Shown here: positions 48,934 through 57,928 of the stretch, one piece after another | Numbering within the stretch: the first letter of the stretch is position 1 | How the letters are laid out: every line of letters begins with the position of its first letter | Assembly (NCBI GenBank): GCA_964542475.1 | Contig: CAZIUL010000010.1 | Span: forward strand, 53,652-117,651 | Length of the DNA: 64,000 nucleotides | Direction: 5' to 3' | Origin: CAZIUL01 sp964542475 | GTDB taxonomy: Bacteria; Planctomycetota; B15-G4; CAYZWU01 | Notes under the pieces: model-generated | Database searches by the model: none | Told to the model about the DNA's origin: nothing | Seen by the model: the letters and a program-made list of their open reading frames with translations, nothing else | Program-made: the position numbers and the translations under genes

Positions 48934-50390
48934 TATTTGCTGTACCGTTTCTTGAACTCATCGGCCGCTTTCTTGCGCCTGGCTTTCTCTTCAGGATCCA
49001 TCTTTCCCAGGCACCATCTGTGGTTCTTGGAGTTCAGCACCTTGTCCAGCTCCGCCTTCAGCTTGGCGGCGCCCTCCTTTTTAGCTGCGTCTTCAGAATG
49101 AAGCCCTTTCTCTATCATCTCCTTGAGCTCCGGTATAAAATGGGTGTAAAAGGTTTTAGCCACATCATAGGTGCCGTGCCAATGGGTGTAGTCCGGTCCC
49201 ATCATGGATGCGCCGTGGCGGCATCTTCTTCCCTCATGGTGCCACAGCTCCCACCAGGACCAGTCGATGGGGTTGCCAAAGGGAACCTGCACATCCCGGA
49301 TCGGGGAGGCCAGGGTATAAAGGGCGAGGCCCGGCTTGGCGAATTTTTCGTTGTAAAGGTTCACCAAGGCATCGTACTGGATATAAAAATTATCCACCCA
49401 TTTCTCGTTGTGACAGTTGAGGCAAACTTTCTTCATGTTGACGCGCCGTATCTGCCAGGGCACATCAGCGCCGGGCAGCCCCATCTTGGCGTCGGACACC
49501 TCCGGCCGGACGGAAACCTTGGGCCGGTTGTTCCATGAGATGCGCATTCCGATGTCATGGCTCACAGGCATCGTTTTCGTTGCTGACATGTGACAGGTGG
49601 CGCAGGTGGGCGCGGCCCAGTAGTCCTCCCCAACGATCCACTTGTTCGACTCCATATTCATCTTACCCACATTGGAGAAGAAGAGGATGCCGTGTTTGGA
49701 TTCCTCATAAATCTCCTTTTGGGGATGGTCCGGCCCCATATGGCATTTACCGCACGTATCCGGATGACGGGCCTGGGCCGCCGAAAAGGAGTGGCGCGTG
49801 TGGCAGGCGTTGCATGAGCCTTCGGATCCGTCCGGGTTGATCCTTCCGATGCCGCTGTTGGGATAGGTGGCCGGATCCAGCTTGCCTCCCGCCAGAACCT
49901 TGACCTGGGAGCCGTGGCATTGCCAGCACCCGTTCACCGCGGCCGCGGAATTGCCTTCCGGGAAGGCCATGGTCTGAAAATCCGCATTGCCCTCCACCAC
50001 CTCGGCCAGAACATTGTCAAGAGATCCGAGAATACGCCCTGCCTTGGAGTGGTGTGAGCCTATGAACTCCTCCACCTCACGGGAATGGCACCTGGAGCAA
50101 TCCTTGGGTGTAACCAGTACCGCCATGGTAACGCCGTAGTGGTCATAGGCGTCCAGATCGGTTTTTTCCGCGCCGTGGCATTCGTAGCAAGCCACATTGG
50201 CCCGGTAGTGTTTGCTCACGCCCCATTGCTGGTACACAACAGGGTCTTCCTTTCTGTGACACTCAATGCATTCCTTTGACTTTTCGCTCAGCTCCGGAAG
50301 CCCTATAACCTGGGCTGTAAGGGTTGAGGCGCAAAAAGCGATTACTGCCGCTACTGATGCAAAGATCCAAACTGGTTTGTACACTCTCAT
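48933..50390 (-). CDS. Octahaem cytochrome of the hydroxylamine oxidoreductase (HAO/eHao) family
   Basis: A 485-residue periplasmic cytochrome with signal peptide (WIFASVAAVIAFCASTLTAQ). It has eight CxxCH sites: CIECH, CYECH, CSRCH, CWQCH, CNACH, CGKCH, CATCH and CLNCH. Layout and landmarks (QQWGVSKHY, EEFIGSHHSKAG, MGPDYTHWHGTYDVAK near the C-terminus) match HAO-like octahaem proteins. Family members oxidise hydroxylamine or, in the reductive eHao group, reduce nitrite or hydroxylamine to ammonium. Placed between an NrfC/NrfD quinol module and napDA, the reductive direction is likely, replacing the absent NrfA. Whether the cross-linking P460 tyrosine is present needs alignment. GGAGA precedes the ATG. 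Confidence 0.88.
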   Translation of the reverse strand: MRVYKPVWIFASVAAVIAFCASTLTAQVIGLPELSEKSKECIECHRKEDPVVYQQWGVSKHYRANVACYECHGAEKTDLDAYDHYGVTMAVLVTPKDCSRCHSREVEEFIGSHHSKAGRILGSLDNVLAEVVEGNADFQTMAFPEGNSAAAVNGCWQCHGSQVKVLAGGKLDPATYPNSGIGRINPDGSEGSCNACHTRHSFSAAQARHPDTCGKCHMGPDHPQKEIYEESKHGILFFSNVGKMNMESNKWIVGEDYWAAPTCATCHMSATKTMPVSHDIGMRISWNNRPKVSVRPEVSDAKMGLPGADVPWQIRRVNMKKVCLNCHNEKWVDNFYIQYDALVNLYNEKFAKPGLALYTLASPIRDVQVPFGNPIDWSWWELWHHEGRRCRHGASMMGPDYTHWHGTYDVAKTFYTHFIPELKEMIEKGLHSEDAAKKEGAAKLKAELDKVLNSKNHRWCLGKMDPEEKARRKKAADEFKKRYSK

Positions 50391-50408
50391 TGGAAGTCTC
50401 CATTTTTA

Positions 50409-51626
50409 TCAACTTGACTGAACCGTTTCAGAGTTTTTTTTAGTCATCTTTCCGGACAGGACGGGCACAGCCACCCTCACCAGGATGGTGTATAACAGCA
50501 AGCCAAAGGCCCAGATCCCCAAGCAGAGAAGGATCTCGTCGGCTGTTGGCTTGTATTCCACAATCTCTCCAATCGGAGACGGGATGAATGCGGGCACGAT
50601 CAGGCCCATGCCCTTTTCGATCCAGATCCCGATTATCAGAAAAAGGCAGGCAATGTTCAAAAAGAAGAGCCTTCGCGCCAGGGGAAGAAAAAGAATGATC
50701 AATGCGATGCAGTTGAGCCCTATGGCGGTCCAGATCCAGGGAACCAGGGCGTTGTAGCCGTGGAGCCCGAAGAAGAGGTAAACCGTGGAAACGATGTGGG
50801 TGGATCCCCCATAAAATTCCACAAAAAGCTCGCAGATCAACAGGAACATATTCACGGCAAGGGCAATGGTCACCACATTGCGCAGAAGCTTCAACGCCCC
50901 GTCTGACACATTGTAAGTGGTCGTGCTTCTTATGATCTGCAGTGTGATTATGATCAACGCAGGACCCGCGGCAAACGCTGAGGCCAGGAAACGCGGGGCT
51001 ATGATGGCCGAATTCCAGAACGGCCTGCCCCCCAAACCCACATATAGAAAAGCGGTCACCGTATGAATACTCAGGGCCCAGCCGATTGCGATAAACACAA
51101 AGGGTATATAAAAAGACTTTTTGGGATATCTCTTCTGATAGGCGCAGTAGATTAAATAACCGCAGATATGCACGTTTAAAAGGAGGTACCCCCCCAAGGC
51201 CACCACGTCCCAGGTGAGCATGGAAATCGGGAAGTTGAACCGCCAGAAGATGTGCATGAACCTGTCAGGCCGCCCGAGATCCACATTAACAAATAACAAG
51301 CACATGACGATGGAAGCAACGGCCAAAAGCTCACCAAAGATCACAAGGTCGTGAAGCTCCTTGTTCTGATAGACATAGACCGGGATCACCAGCATCACCG
51401 CAGCCGCGGCCATGCCCACCAAAAAGGTGAAATTGGCAATATAAAGCCCCCAGGACACATGGTCCGTCATGCCTGTGACAATCAGGCCGTTCACCACCTG
51501 CTTGCAATAGGCGTTGAGCCCCAAAAGGGCCAACCCGGTCAAAAGGGTCATCCAAAGGTAATAGACCCAGGTTCCCTGAAAACTGATGGATGCGCAGCGC
51601 CGGAGGAACCGGATATATTCCTTCAT
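50409..51626 (-). CDS. NrfD/PsrC-like integral membrane subunit
   Basis: A 405-residue polytopic protein starting at ATG 51626 (GGAGG seven bases upstream; overlaps the stop of the ferredoxin gene as ATGA). About ten helices are visible, among them TWVYYLWMTLLTGLALLGLN, ANFTFLVGMAAAAVMLVIP, and a C-terminal one (ILLCLGIWAFGLLLYTILV). HVSWGLYIANFTFLVG is the conserved helix start of the NrfD family, which docks menaquinol for periplasmic Fe-S partners. With the upstream four-cluster ferredoxin and tetrahaem cytochrome it forms the membrane module that should feed the octahaem protein encoded 19 bp downstream. Confidence 0.9.
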   Translation of the reverse strand: MKEYIRFLRRCASISFQGTWVYYLWMTLLTGLALLGLNAYCKQVVNGLIVTGMTDHVSWGLYIANFTFLVGMAAAAVMLVIPVYVYQNKELHDLVIFGELLAVASIVMCLLFVNVDLGRPDRFMHIFWRFNFPISMLTWDVVALGGYLLLNVHICGYLIYCAYQKRYPKKSFYIPFVFIAIGWALSIHTVTAFLYVGLGGRPFWNSAIIAPRFLASAFAAGPALIIITLQIIRSTTTYNVSDGALKLLRNVVTIALAVNMFLLICELFVEFYGGSTHIVSTVYLFFGLHGYNALVPWIWTAIGLNCIALIILFLPLARRLFFLNIACLFLIIGIWIEKGMGLIVPAFIPSPIGEIVEYKPTADEILLCLGIWAFGLLLYTILVRVAVPVLSGKMTKKNSETVQSS

Positions 51627-52606
51627 ACAGGTTCCTCCCAATCTGTTAAGGCACCGGTTTTATCCCCCGGGTACTCCTGATCAAAATAATAGAAGAAGCG
51701 GGGCATGGTTCCCACCTCTTGCTTCAACACAAACACATGTTTGCTTTTGATGATATGGGAAACCTCGGAATCCGGATCCAAAAGGTTGCCGAACTTGCGT
51801 GCGCCCACGGGGCAAACTTCCACGCATGCCGGAAATTTCCCCACCCGGGTTCGGTGCAAGCAAAAGTGGCATTTTTCCATTACACCGTGGGTTCTGGGCC
51901 GGTTGGACAGATACCCCATCCCGGGGTTGATTTCCTTTACAGGATCGTTGAATTTGGGCCTTGTGAAGTTGAACCTGCGAGCCCAGTAGGGACAGGCGGC
52001 TTCGCAGTAGCGGCACCCGATGCACCAGTCATAATCCACCACTGTTATTCCGTCCTCAGACTGCCATGTGGCCTCCACAGGGCAAACCTTGACACAGGCC
52101 GGGTTGGCGCACTGGTGGCATTGGATGGGCATATAATAATGCCCCTCCCTTGGAACTTTGGCATGGGTGTAGTGATGATTCCCCTTTTCAATATCCACGC
52201 TGCCCCGGGGCATCTCAAGGACCCGGATGTACTGGATCTCTGGCTGGCGGCTCTGGTTGTTTTCCGCAACGCAGGCGTGCACGCACCGGCGGCATCCGAT
52301 GCACCGTCCAAGGTTCAGGGCGTAGGCGAACTCCGCCCCGTCCATGGGTTTGTAATCCTTCACATCAGCCTGAATCCCGTATCGATCCTTAACCTCTTTT
52401 GCGATCCTCTTCAGGATCAAATCCATCTCCTCCTTGGACAGATTCTTGTAATGTTTCTGCAGGAACCGCTCCAAGGTCAACTCGCTCAGGTCCAGGTCCT
52501 TTAACGGGCTTAAAGACGCACCCACAGCGGTCAAGCCGCCCGCAACCCCCAGGGCTGCGCTCACGTGGTTCAAAAAGGAACGGCGTGTCAGGTTCTTTTC
52601 TGTCAT
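51623..52606 (-). CDS. NrfC/HybA-like periplasmic four-cluster ferredoxin
   Basis: A 327-residue protein with a Tat-like N-terminus (NLTRRSFLNHVSAALGVAGG) and four [4Fe-4S] motifs: CIGCRRCVHACVAE, CHQCANPACVKVCP, CIGCRYCEAACP and CHFCLHRTRVGKFPACVEVCP. This is the NrfC/PsrB/HybA arrangement that wires an NrfD-type quinol subunit to a periplasmic cytochrome. Its ATG overlaps the stop of the tetrahaem gene and its stop overlaps the nrfD-like ATG (both ATGA), so stoichiometric expression is likely. The C-terminal YYFDQEYPGDKTG tail is outside the family core. Confidence 0.93.
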   Translation of the reverse strand: MTEKNLTRRSFLNHVSAALGVAGGLTAVGASLSPLKDLDLSELTLERFLQKHYKNLSKEEMDLILKRIAKEVKDRYGIQADVKDYKPMDGAEFAYALNLGRCIGCRRCVHACVAENNQSRQPEIQYIRVLEMPRGSVDIEKGNHHYTHAKVPREGHYYMPIQCHQCANPACVKVCPVEATWQSEDGITVVDYDWCIGCRYCEAACPYWARRFNFTRPKFNDPVKEINPGMGYLSNRPRTHGVMEKCHFCLHRTRVGKFPACVEVCPVGARKFGNLLDPDSEVSHIIKSKHVFVLKQEVGTMPRFFYYFDQEYPGDKTGALTDWEEPV

Positions 52607-53283
52607 TTGCCTGCCTTCCTAAGGATGGCCTTCCTAAGCGGATCGTTTTCTGATGTGACGTGGTGTTCTTCTTCAGAAGGTTCTCCCATGCGGAGGGTGT
52701 GTGGTTCGGGCATGTGCCTTAAGGGAAGCATGGCCGGAATCGCGGGCCAATGGGGATCGTGGCATTCCACGCAATCCAAGCGCACCAACTTGCCCATCGC
52801 CTGATTCCAATACCCGCTGCTTCTGCCGTGCATGCCCTTTTCCCAGTCCCTGTAGGTGGGGCCGTGGCATTTGGCGCAAAGCTTCACGGACTCGGGAAAA
52901 GCGATGGTTTTGTTGTTTCTAAGAACAAGGCGGTCCCTGTTTTCCAAATCATGGCAGTTTCTGCACTGGTCGTTAATACCGTGATTAAGGAGAACGTGTT
53001 CATGCATCCACAGCATGACCGGGGGGTTGGGCCTTGGGGGAAAAAGGTTGTGGCAATCCATGCAGTTCCTGTCATATCCGCTCAGACGCAGTATGGGAGG
53101 ATCACCCAAAGCCTTCCGCCTGGGCCCGGTCGATAAAAAAGCGGTGTCCACAACCGAAGCCCGGGACTCTGGAATATCCTTGTAATCCGGGCCCCATAAA
53201 AAGAAACAGGCCAAAAACAACATAATCACAGCGACTGGGATTCCACTCAGTCCGATGTGACTACTTGGGGATGGGAAAGCCAT
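52603..53283 (-). CDS. Tetrahaem c-type cytochrome, first gene of the nap/octahaem operon
   Basis: A 226-residue protein starting at ATG 53283 (GGAGG four to five bases upstream; an earlier in-frame GTG at 53313 lacks one). A single N-terminal hydrophobic helix (IPVAVIMLFLACFFLWG) acts as signal or anchor. The periplasmic part has four CxxCH sites (CMDCH, CRNCH, CAKCH, CVECH) with spare histidines (MHEHVLLNHG) as distal ligands. It is translationally coupled to the NrfC-like gene. It probably links the NrfCD module to the octahaem cytochrome, the job NrfB or NrfH does elsewhere. It is not an obvious NapC/NrfH homologue. Confidence 0.88.
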   Translation of the reverse strand: MAFPSPSSHIGLSGIPVAVIMLFLACFFLWGPDYKDIPESRASVVDTAFLSTGPRRKALGDPPILRLSGYDRNCMDCHNLFPPRPNPPVMLWMHEHVLLNHGINDQCRNCHDLENRDRLVLRNNKTIAFPESVKLCAKCHGPTYRDWEKGMHGRSSGYWNQAMGKLVRLDCVECHDPHWPAIPAMLPLRHMPEPHTLRMGEPSEEEHHVTSENDPLRKAILRKAGK

Positions 53284-53498
53284 AATCCCTCCGGTAATCG
53301 TTTTTAAAACCAAGCTCTTCCTGGTTACGGGACCGAAAAACGTATTTAGTCGGGCTACAGGCGGTTTCTGTCTTTTAATGCATTGGACAAAGGTTGCTTT
53401 TATTCGCCTTCATTCCAATGGGATCAGGAGTTGTCCGATGGTATCGGATTCACCGCCCTTAAACATCCAAAAAAGATCTCATTGGGCCGCATTCAGAA

Positions 53499-53657
53499 TT
53501 AATTCTTGGAAAACTGGTCCTTGTCCGCACCGCATACCGGGCAGGCCCAATCTTCCGGAAGATCTTCAAAAGAGGTTCCCGGTTCGATGTCATTGTCCGG
53601 ATCACCTTCAGAGGGATCATAAACATATCCGCAAGGATCGCAGGTATAAGTGTCCAT
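53499..53657 (-). CDS. Rubredoxin
   Basis: A 52-residue rubredoxin read on the minus strand: it starts MDTYTCDPCGYVYDP and ends WACPVCGADKDQFSKN, with the two CxxC knuckles (CDPCG, CPVCG) that bind one iron and the usual aromatic core (Y, Y, W). GGAGACAAACC precedes the ATG. It lies 15 bp after the FprA-type flavoprotein gene, its natural electron acceptor in rubredoxin:oxygen oxidoreductase systems, and ends the oxygen-defence operon. It is easily missed because of its size. Confidence 0.95.
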   Translation of the reverse strand: MDTYTCDPCGYVYDPSEGDPDNDIEPGTSFEDLPEDWACPVCGADKDQFSKN

Positions 53658-53672
53658 GGTTTGTCTCCGCTT

Positions 53673-54875
53673 TCATACAATCGATTTTAGTTTTACAGCG
53701 ATATCTTCACCCAGCGTGTAGCACTGGGCGAGGCTCTCCTGGTCGGGAACATACTGCACCCCTAACCCTTCATTCACAAGCTCAACCTTCATGGCCTGCA
53801 AATCCTGGTTAATATGTTTTACCGCTTCACCGCTCCACCCGTAGGAACCAAAGGCCGCGCCGATCTTGTTTTGGGGCTTGAGTCCCTTTAGATAACAAAG
53901 AAGATCCGCCACAGTGGGGTAGAGCTGGTTATTGATGGTGGGAGAACCCACCGCAAGTGCGCCCGCATCCAGCAGCTCGGTCACAATATCGCTCCTGTGG
54001 GTTGCCCGTAGGGGTAAAATCCGGACATCCGTGTCCCCCGTTGAAATCCCCTCCCCCACGGCCCGGGCCATTTTTTCCGTGCTCTGCCACATGGTGTCAA
54101 AAACCACCAACGCCTTGTTACCGGGCTTCTGATCGGCCCATTCGGCGTAGTAGTCGATGATCGCTGTGTTGCTACCTCTCCAAATGGGCCCGTGGTCCGG
54201 GGCGATGATGGCGATCTTATCGATGAGATCCGCTGTTTTCCGCATCAGTTTTGTGATCCGGGGCGAATAGGGCAGAAGGATGTTGGCGAAATATTTCTTG
54301 GCTTCATATTCCAATACGGTGTCGTCCAGCCTGTCAGCAAAAAGCTCGCCGGCAGCCAGGTGCATGCCAAAGGCGTCCTGGGAAAAGAGCACCATATCCT
54401 CTGCCAGCAGTGTGAAGATGCTCTCCGGCCAGTGGAGCATGGGCGTGGCCAAAAAGGAAAGTGTCAGGTTGCCCAGGCTGAGAGTTTCACCTTCTTTTAC
54501 AGGTGTCAGGTCCCAGTTCCTGTGAAAATGGGCTTCCAAACATTTTATACCCATCTTGGAGCAGAACACCTTTTCGGGCTTGATCCTGTGGATCAAGGAG
54601 GGCAGGGCTCCCGAATGGTCCATCTCTCCGTGATTGGACACGATGTAATCGACCTTGTTAGGGTTTGTGACCGAGGATATCCTGGCGAGCATCTCATCGG
54701 TAAACGGTTTTTTCACCGCGTCGATCAGGGTGATCTTGTCAGCCATGATCAAATAGGCGTTATAGGTTGTGCCCCGGCTCGTGTAGTAACCGTGAAAATC
54801 CCTGATCCCCCAATCCACTGCGCCCACCCAGTATACATGCTCTGAAACCTTGACCGCCTTGTAAACGTTTTCCAT
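53673..54875 (-). CDS. roo: FprA-type flavodiiron protein (rubredoxin:oxygen/NO oxidoreductase)
   Basis: A 400-residue A-type flavoprotein. The N-terminal metallo-beta-lactamase domain (1-250) binds the diiron site with SNHGEMDHSG, LHWPES, SQDAFG and DHGPIW ligands. The C-terminal flavodoxin domain (about 255-400) has the FMN loop FDTMWQSTEKMA, and VGSPTINN and AFGSYGWSGEAV segments. It reduces O2 to water (or NO to N2O) with electrons from the rubredoxin encoded 15 bp downstream. AGGA lies nine bases before the ATG. Cytoplasmic. Its operon partners (CydAB, rubrerythrin) point to O2 removal as the main role. Confidence 0.95.
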   Translation of the reverse strand: MENVYKAVKVSEHVYWVGAVDWGIRDFHGYYTSRGTTYNAYLIMADKITLIDAVKKPFTDEMLARISSVTNPNKVDYIVSNHGEMDHSGALPSLIHRIKPEKVFCSKMGIKCLEAHFHRNWDLTPVKEGETLSLGNLTLSFLATPMLHWPESIFTLLAEDMVLFSQDAFGMHLAAGELFADRLDDTVLEYEAKKYFANILLPYSPRITKLMRKTADLIDKIAIIAPDHGPIWRGSNTAIIDYYAEWADQKPGNKALVVFDTMWQSTEKMARAVGEGISTGDTDVRILPLRATHRSDIVTELLDAGALAVGSPTINNQLYPTVADLLCYLKGLKPQNKIGAAFGSYGWSGEAVKHINQDLQAMKVELVNEGLGVQYVPDQESLAQCYTLGEDIAVKLKSIV

Positions 54876-54902
54876 GCCTGAAGGTCCTCTGCAACTAAAA
54901 AA

Positions 54903-55919
54903 CTAATAGCCTTCCTCGTCGATCCTCACCTTTCCCGCAAACATGCGATATACCCAGATAGTGTAGCCGATCACAAAGGGCATTCCAATAAGAGCCAGGA
55001 TCAACATGGTTTTTAATGTGAGCTGTGAGGAGGAGGAGTTGCTCACAGTGAGGCTCAAGGCCGGATCATTCAGTGCTCTGACAAGGTTCGGAAAGATGGA
55101 TACGGCTATGGACACCATGATAAAAACAATCGAAAGGCATGAGAAAGCAAAGACCCTGATCTCTTTTCCAGGCTTGTTGGAGAACCCGGTGAGCAGCACG
55201 AACATAAGGGCCAGGACGGGAGCAATCAGCAGGATACCATGCTCCTTGAAATTGGTCAGCAGGTGGGCTTGGCCTAGGGAGGTATATGCCAGAACAGCGA
55301 TGAACAGGCCCAGGGCCAAGCGCCAGGCAAGGCCGCCCCATTTCCGGGCCTTGGCTGCCAGTTCCCCCTCGGTTTTAACCACCAGGTAGAAGGCGCCGTG
55401 GGCGGCCAGAAAACAAAAGCCCATGAGCCCCACCAGCAGGGAGTAGGGGTTCAGCAGAGTGAAAAAGGTGCCTGTGAAATTCATCGACTCATCCAGCGGG
55501 AGTCCCCTCATCAGATTGCCCAGGGCCACTCCAAAAAGCAGGGCCGGCACCATGCTGCCTATGCTGAAAGCCCGGTCCCAGAAGGCCCGCCACCCAATGG
55601 ATTCGTCATGGCTTCTGAACTCGAGCGCAACAGCCCTGAAGATCAATCCGAAGATCACCAGCATCAGTGCCAGGTAGAAGCCCGAAAAAACCGTGGCGTA
55701 CACACTGGGAAAAGCGGCAAAAATGGCGCCCCCGCCTGTGAGCAGCCACACCTCGTTCCCATCCCACACCGGGCCAATCGATTTCATCAACGTGCGCCGT
55801 TCCAGATCGCCCTTGGAAAAAAGGTGCCACACGCCCACCCCCAGGTCGAACCCGTCCAGGACAGCGTATCCGGTCAACAATACGGCAATCAGCATAAACC
55901 ATGTTTCCTGCAAACCCAT
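54903..55919 (-). CDS. cydB: Cytochrome bd oxidase subunit II
   Basis: A 338-residue polytopic subunit of the cytochrome bd quinol oxidase. The N-terminus ETWFMLIAVLLTGYAVLDGF, the GPVWDGNEVWLLTGGGAIFAAFP region (WDGNEVWL) and the RAVALEFRSH segment are typical of CydB. Nine helices are visible. AAGGAGG is six bases before the ATG. It follows cydA with one base between stop and start, so the two are co-translated. No cydX-like peptide is obvious downstream; the next gene is the FprA protein. Confidence 0.95.
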   Translation of the reverse strand: MGLQETWFMLIAVLLTGYAVLDGFDLGVGVWHLFSKGDLERRTLMKSIGPVWDGNEVWLLTGGGAIFAAFPSVYATVFSGFYLALMLVIFGLIFRAVALEFRSHDESIGWRAFWDRAFSIGSMVPALLFGVALGNLMRGLPLDESMNFTGTFFTLLNPYSLLVGLMGFCFLAAHGAFYLVVKTEGELAAKARKWGGLAWRLALGLFIAVLAYTSLGQAHLLTNFKEHGILLIAPVLALMFVLLTGFSNKPGKEIRVFAFSCLSIVFIMVSIAVSIFPNLVRALNDPALSLTVSNSSSSQLTLKTMLILALIGMPFVIGYTIWVYRMFAGKVRIDEEGY

Positions 55920-55920
55920 T

Positions 55921-57255
55921 TTACGCCTCCTTTCCTACGGCTGTGTCAACCCCCTCGGGACCATGCTTCACCTCACGTTTCAAAAGATGAATCCAGGCGT
56001 AAAACAGGAGGGCGTAGATGAGAACAAACATGATGATGGAAAACAGGATCTGTCCCGCCGGCACTGTGATCGATACCGCGTCTCTGGTTTTCAGCAGGTG
56101 GTAGACCGCCCAGGGCTGGCGCCCCACCTCCGCAGCCACCCAGCCCAGTTCGTTGGCGATAAACGGCAGAGGAATCAGAAAAAACATAAGCTTCAGCATG
56201 AGCTTGCTCTCAAAAAGCTTTTTCTTGTACAGCATCAAAAGGCAGATCCCTGTGAACAGTATAAAAACAAAACCCATGACAACCATGATATGAAAAGAGA
56301 AGAAGGTGGTTTTTAAAGGGGGCCATTCATCTTTCGGGAACTCCTTCAAGCCTTTCACTTCCGCATCAATATCCCCGAACGCGAACAGGCTCAAGAGCTT
56401 TGGGATCTTGATCTCATAATGCACCTTTTCCTCTTCCGCGTCGGGGATGCCGAAAACCAGGGCTGGAGCACCTTTCTGTGTTTCAAAGATCCCTTCAATG
56501 GCGGCCAGCTTTTCGGGCTGGGTTTCAGCCACCTGCACCGCATGGTAGTGCCCGATTCCAAGCTGAAGAACCGAGGCTACAAAACCGATAACAAGAGCCC
56601 TTTTCATCGATTCTTTTGCAAAGTTCAGGTGCCGGTTCTTGAGAAGATACCAGGCGGAGAGCCCCATCACAAAGAAGCTGCCCGTTATCAGGGCCCCGTC
56701 CACCGCATGCAGAAAACGCGGTATCGTTGAGGGGTTAAAAACCGCTTTCCAGAAGTCGATGAGCTCGGCCCTGCCCTCTGTAAGCTTGAACCCCGCGGGG
56801 GTCTGCTGCCAGGAGTTGGCCACAATGATCCAGAAGGCGGACATTGTGGATCCCACAGCCACCATGAGGGCGGCAAACCACTGCACCTTCACGGAAAAAC
56901 GTTTCCACCCGAAAAGCAAGACCCCTAAAAAGGTGGATTCAAGAAAAAACGCCAGGATCCCCTCTGCTGCCAGGGGCGCCCCAAAAATATCCCCCACATA
57001 CCTGGAATACTCGGACCAGTTTGTTCCGAACTGAAACTCCATGGTGATCCCACTGGCCACGCCCACGGCAAAACTTAACGCGAACAACTTGACCCAGAAG
57101 CGGGTCAGGTTCCCGTAAAAGGGATCCCCGGTGTTTTTGTACTTGGTCATCACCCAGAAGATAAACCAGCCCAGGCCAATGGTCAGGGGGGGGAAGAGAT
57201 AATGAAAACCGATTGTCAGTGCGAACTGAACTCTTGCCAGAATGGTTGCGTCCAT
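55921..57255 (-). CDS. cydA: Cytochrome bd oxidase subunit I
   Basis: A 444-residue CydA with haem b/d ligands expected in ARVQFALTIGFHYLFPP (helix 1 His) and in later helices. The quinol loop is of the short type, and GRQPWAVYHLLKT, the marker at the end of the Q-loop, is present. The GMEFQFGTNWSEYSRYVGDIFG-type segment (EFQFGTNWSEYS) is also conserved. It reduces O2 to water with menaquinol and little proton pumping. In a largely anaerobic gene set it serves O2 detoxification or microaerobic respiration. GGAAGCGG lies near the ATG. Confidence 0.95.
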   Translation of the reverse strand: MDATILARVQFALTIGFHYLFPPLTIGLGWFIFWVMTKYKNTGDPFYGNLTRFWVKLFALSFAVGVASGITMEFQFGTNWSEYSRYVGDIFGAPLAAEGILAFFLESTFLGVLLFGWKRFSVKVQWFAALMVAVGSTMSAFWIIVANSWQQTPAGFKLTEGRAELIDFWKAVFNPSTIPRFLHAVDGALITGSFFVMGLSAWYLLKNRHLNFAKESMKRALVIGFVASVLQLGIGHYHAVQVAETQPEKLAAIEGIFETQKGAPALVFGIPDAEEEKVHYEIKIPKLLSLFAFGDIDAEVKGLKEFPKDEWPPLKTTFFSFHIMVVMGFVFILFTGICLLMLYKKKLFESKLMLKLMFFLIPLPFIANELGWVAAEVGRQPWAVYHLLKTRDAVSITVPAGQILFSIIMFVLIYALLFYAWIHLLKREVKHGPEGVDTAVGKEA

Positions 57256-57283
57256 TTTTAGCCGCTTCCGTTTTAAAAAATAG

Positions 57284-57922
57284 TCAGACTTTTATCACTT
57301 TCAACATTTTTGCTGAGGACGTTTCTTTCAGATCCCCTGTAATAAAATCGTACACGGTGATTGGGTTTTGATCGGTTTTCAACCGGTCGATCAGCTCCTG
57401 ATCCGCCTCGCCAACTCTTCCTAGGGCCATCAGGATCATCACAGCATGAATCCGGATGAAAGGGTCTTCTTCCTTCAAGGACAAGAGGAGGGCTTCGGTT
57501 ATCTCCTGATAGGTGGCCTGATCCAGGTGCGCGGTGCGGGCCACTGCCCAGTGTACACCTCGCTCAAACGGTTCCTCCTTGAAAAAGGAGGACAGCATGA
57601 TCCCGAACTCCTTGATAAGCCCGGGTTTGTTGGCAAGGATCTCGCCGATCACCTCAGGGGCATGCCAGGCAGTGCCTCCGGATTCCTCGGTCATGGTCCA
57701 GAACTGCCTGCGCACGAGATCCCGGGCATCAGGAAGCGTCTTTCCTGCAACGGCCTTTCCTATGGCTTCGATTGCTCTCCAGCGGATCAGGTCATCCGAT
57801 TCAAAGGTAAAAGCGTTGAGGATTCTGAGTGCGGATCTGCTGGAATTGGCCCATTGGACAACTCCATCCAGATCCCTGTTTTTCAGAAAACCCAACGCCT
57901 TTTCCCTGTGTTTTTTGCTCAT
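57284..57922 (-). CDS. HEAT-repeat-like protein (DVU0298 family)
   Basis: A 212-residue soluble all-helical protein resembling the DVU0298-type proteins of sulfate reducers, with helical repeats (LIRWRAIEAIGKAVAG, GVHWAVARTAHL, FIRIHAVMILMALGRVG) and the motif FWTMTEESGGTAWHAPEVIGEI. The biochemical function is unknown. It lies between rubrerythrin and cydA in the oxygen-defence operon, which suggests a role in oxidative stress or assembly of a redox enzyme. Confidence 0.75.
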   Translation of the reverse strand: MSKKHREKALGFLKNRDLDGVVQWANSSRSALRILNAFTFESDDLIRWRAIEAIGKAVAGKTLPDARDLVRRQFWTMTEESGGTAWHAPEVIGEILANKPGLIKEFGIMLSSFFKEEPFERGVHWAVARTAHLDQATYQEITEALLLSLKEEDPFIRIHAVMILMALGRVGEADQELIDRLKTDQNPITVYDFITGDLKETSSAKMLKVIKV

Positions 57923-57928
57923 GGATAA

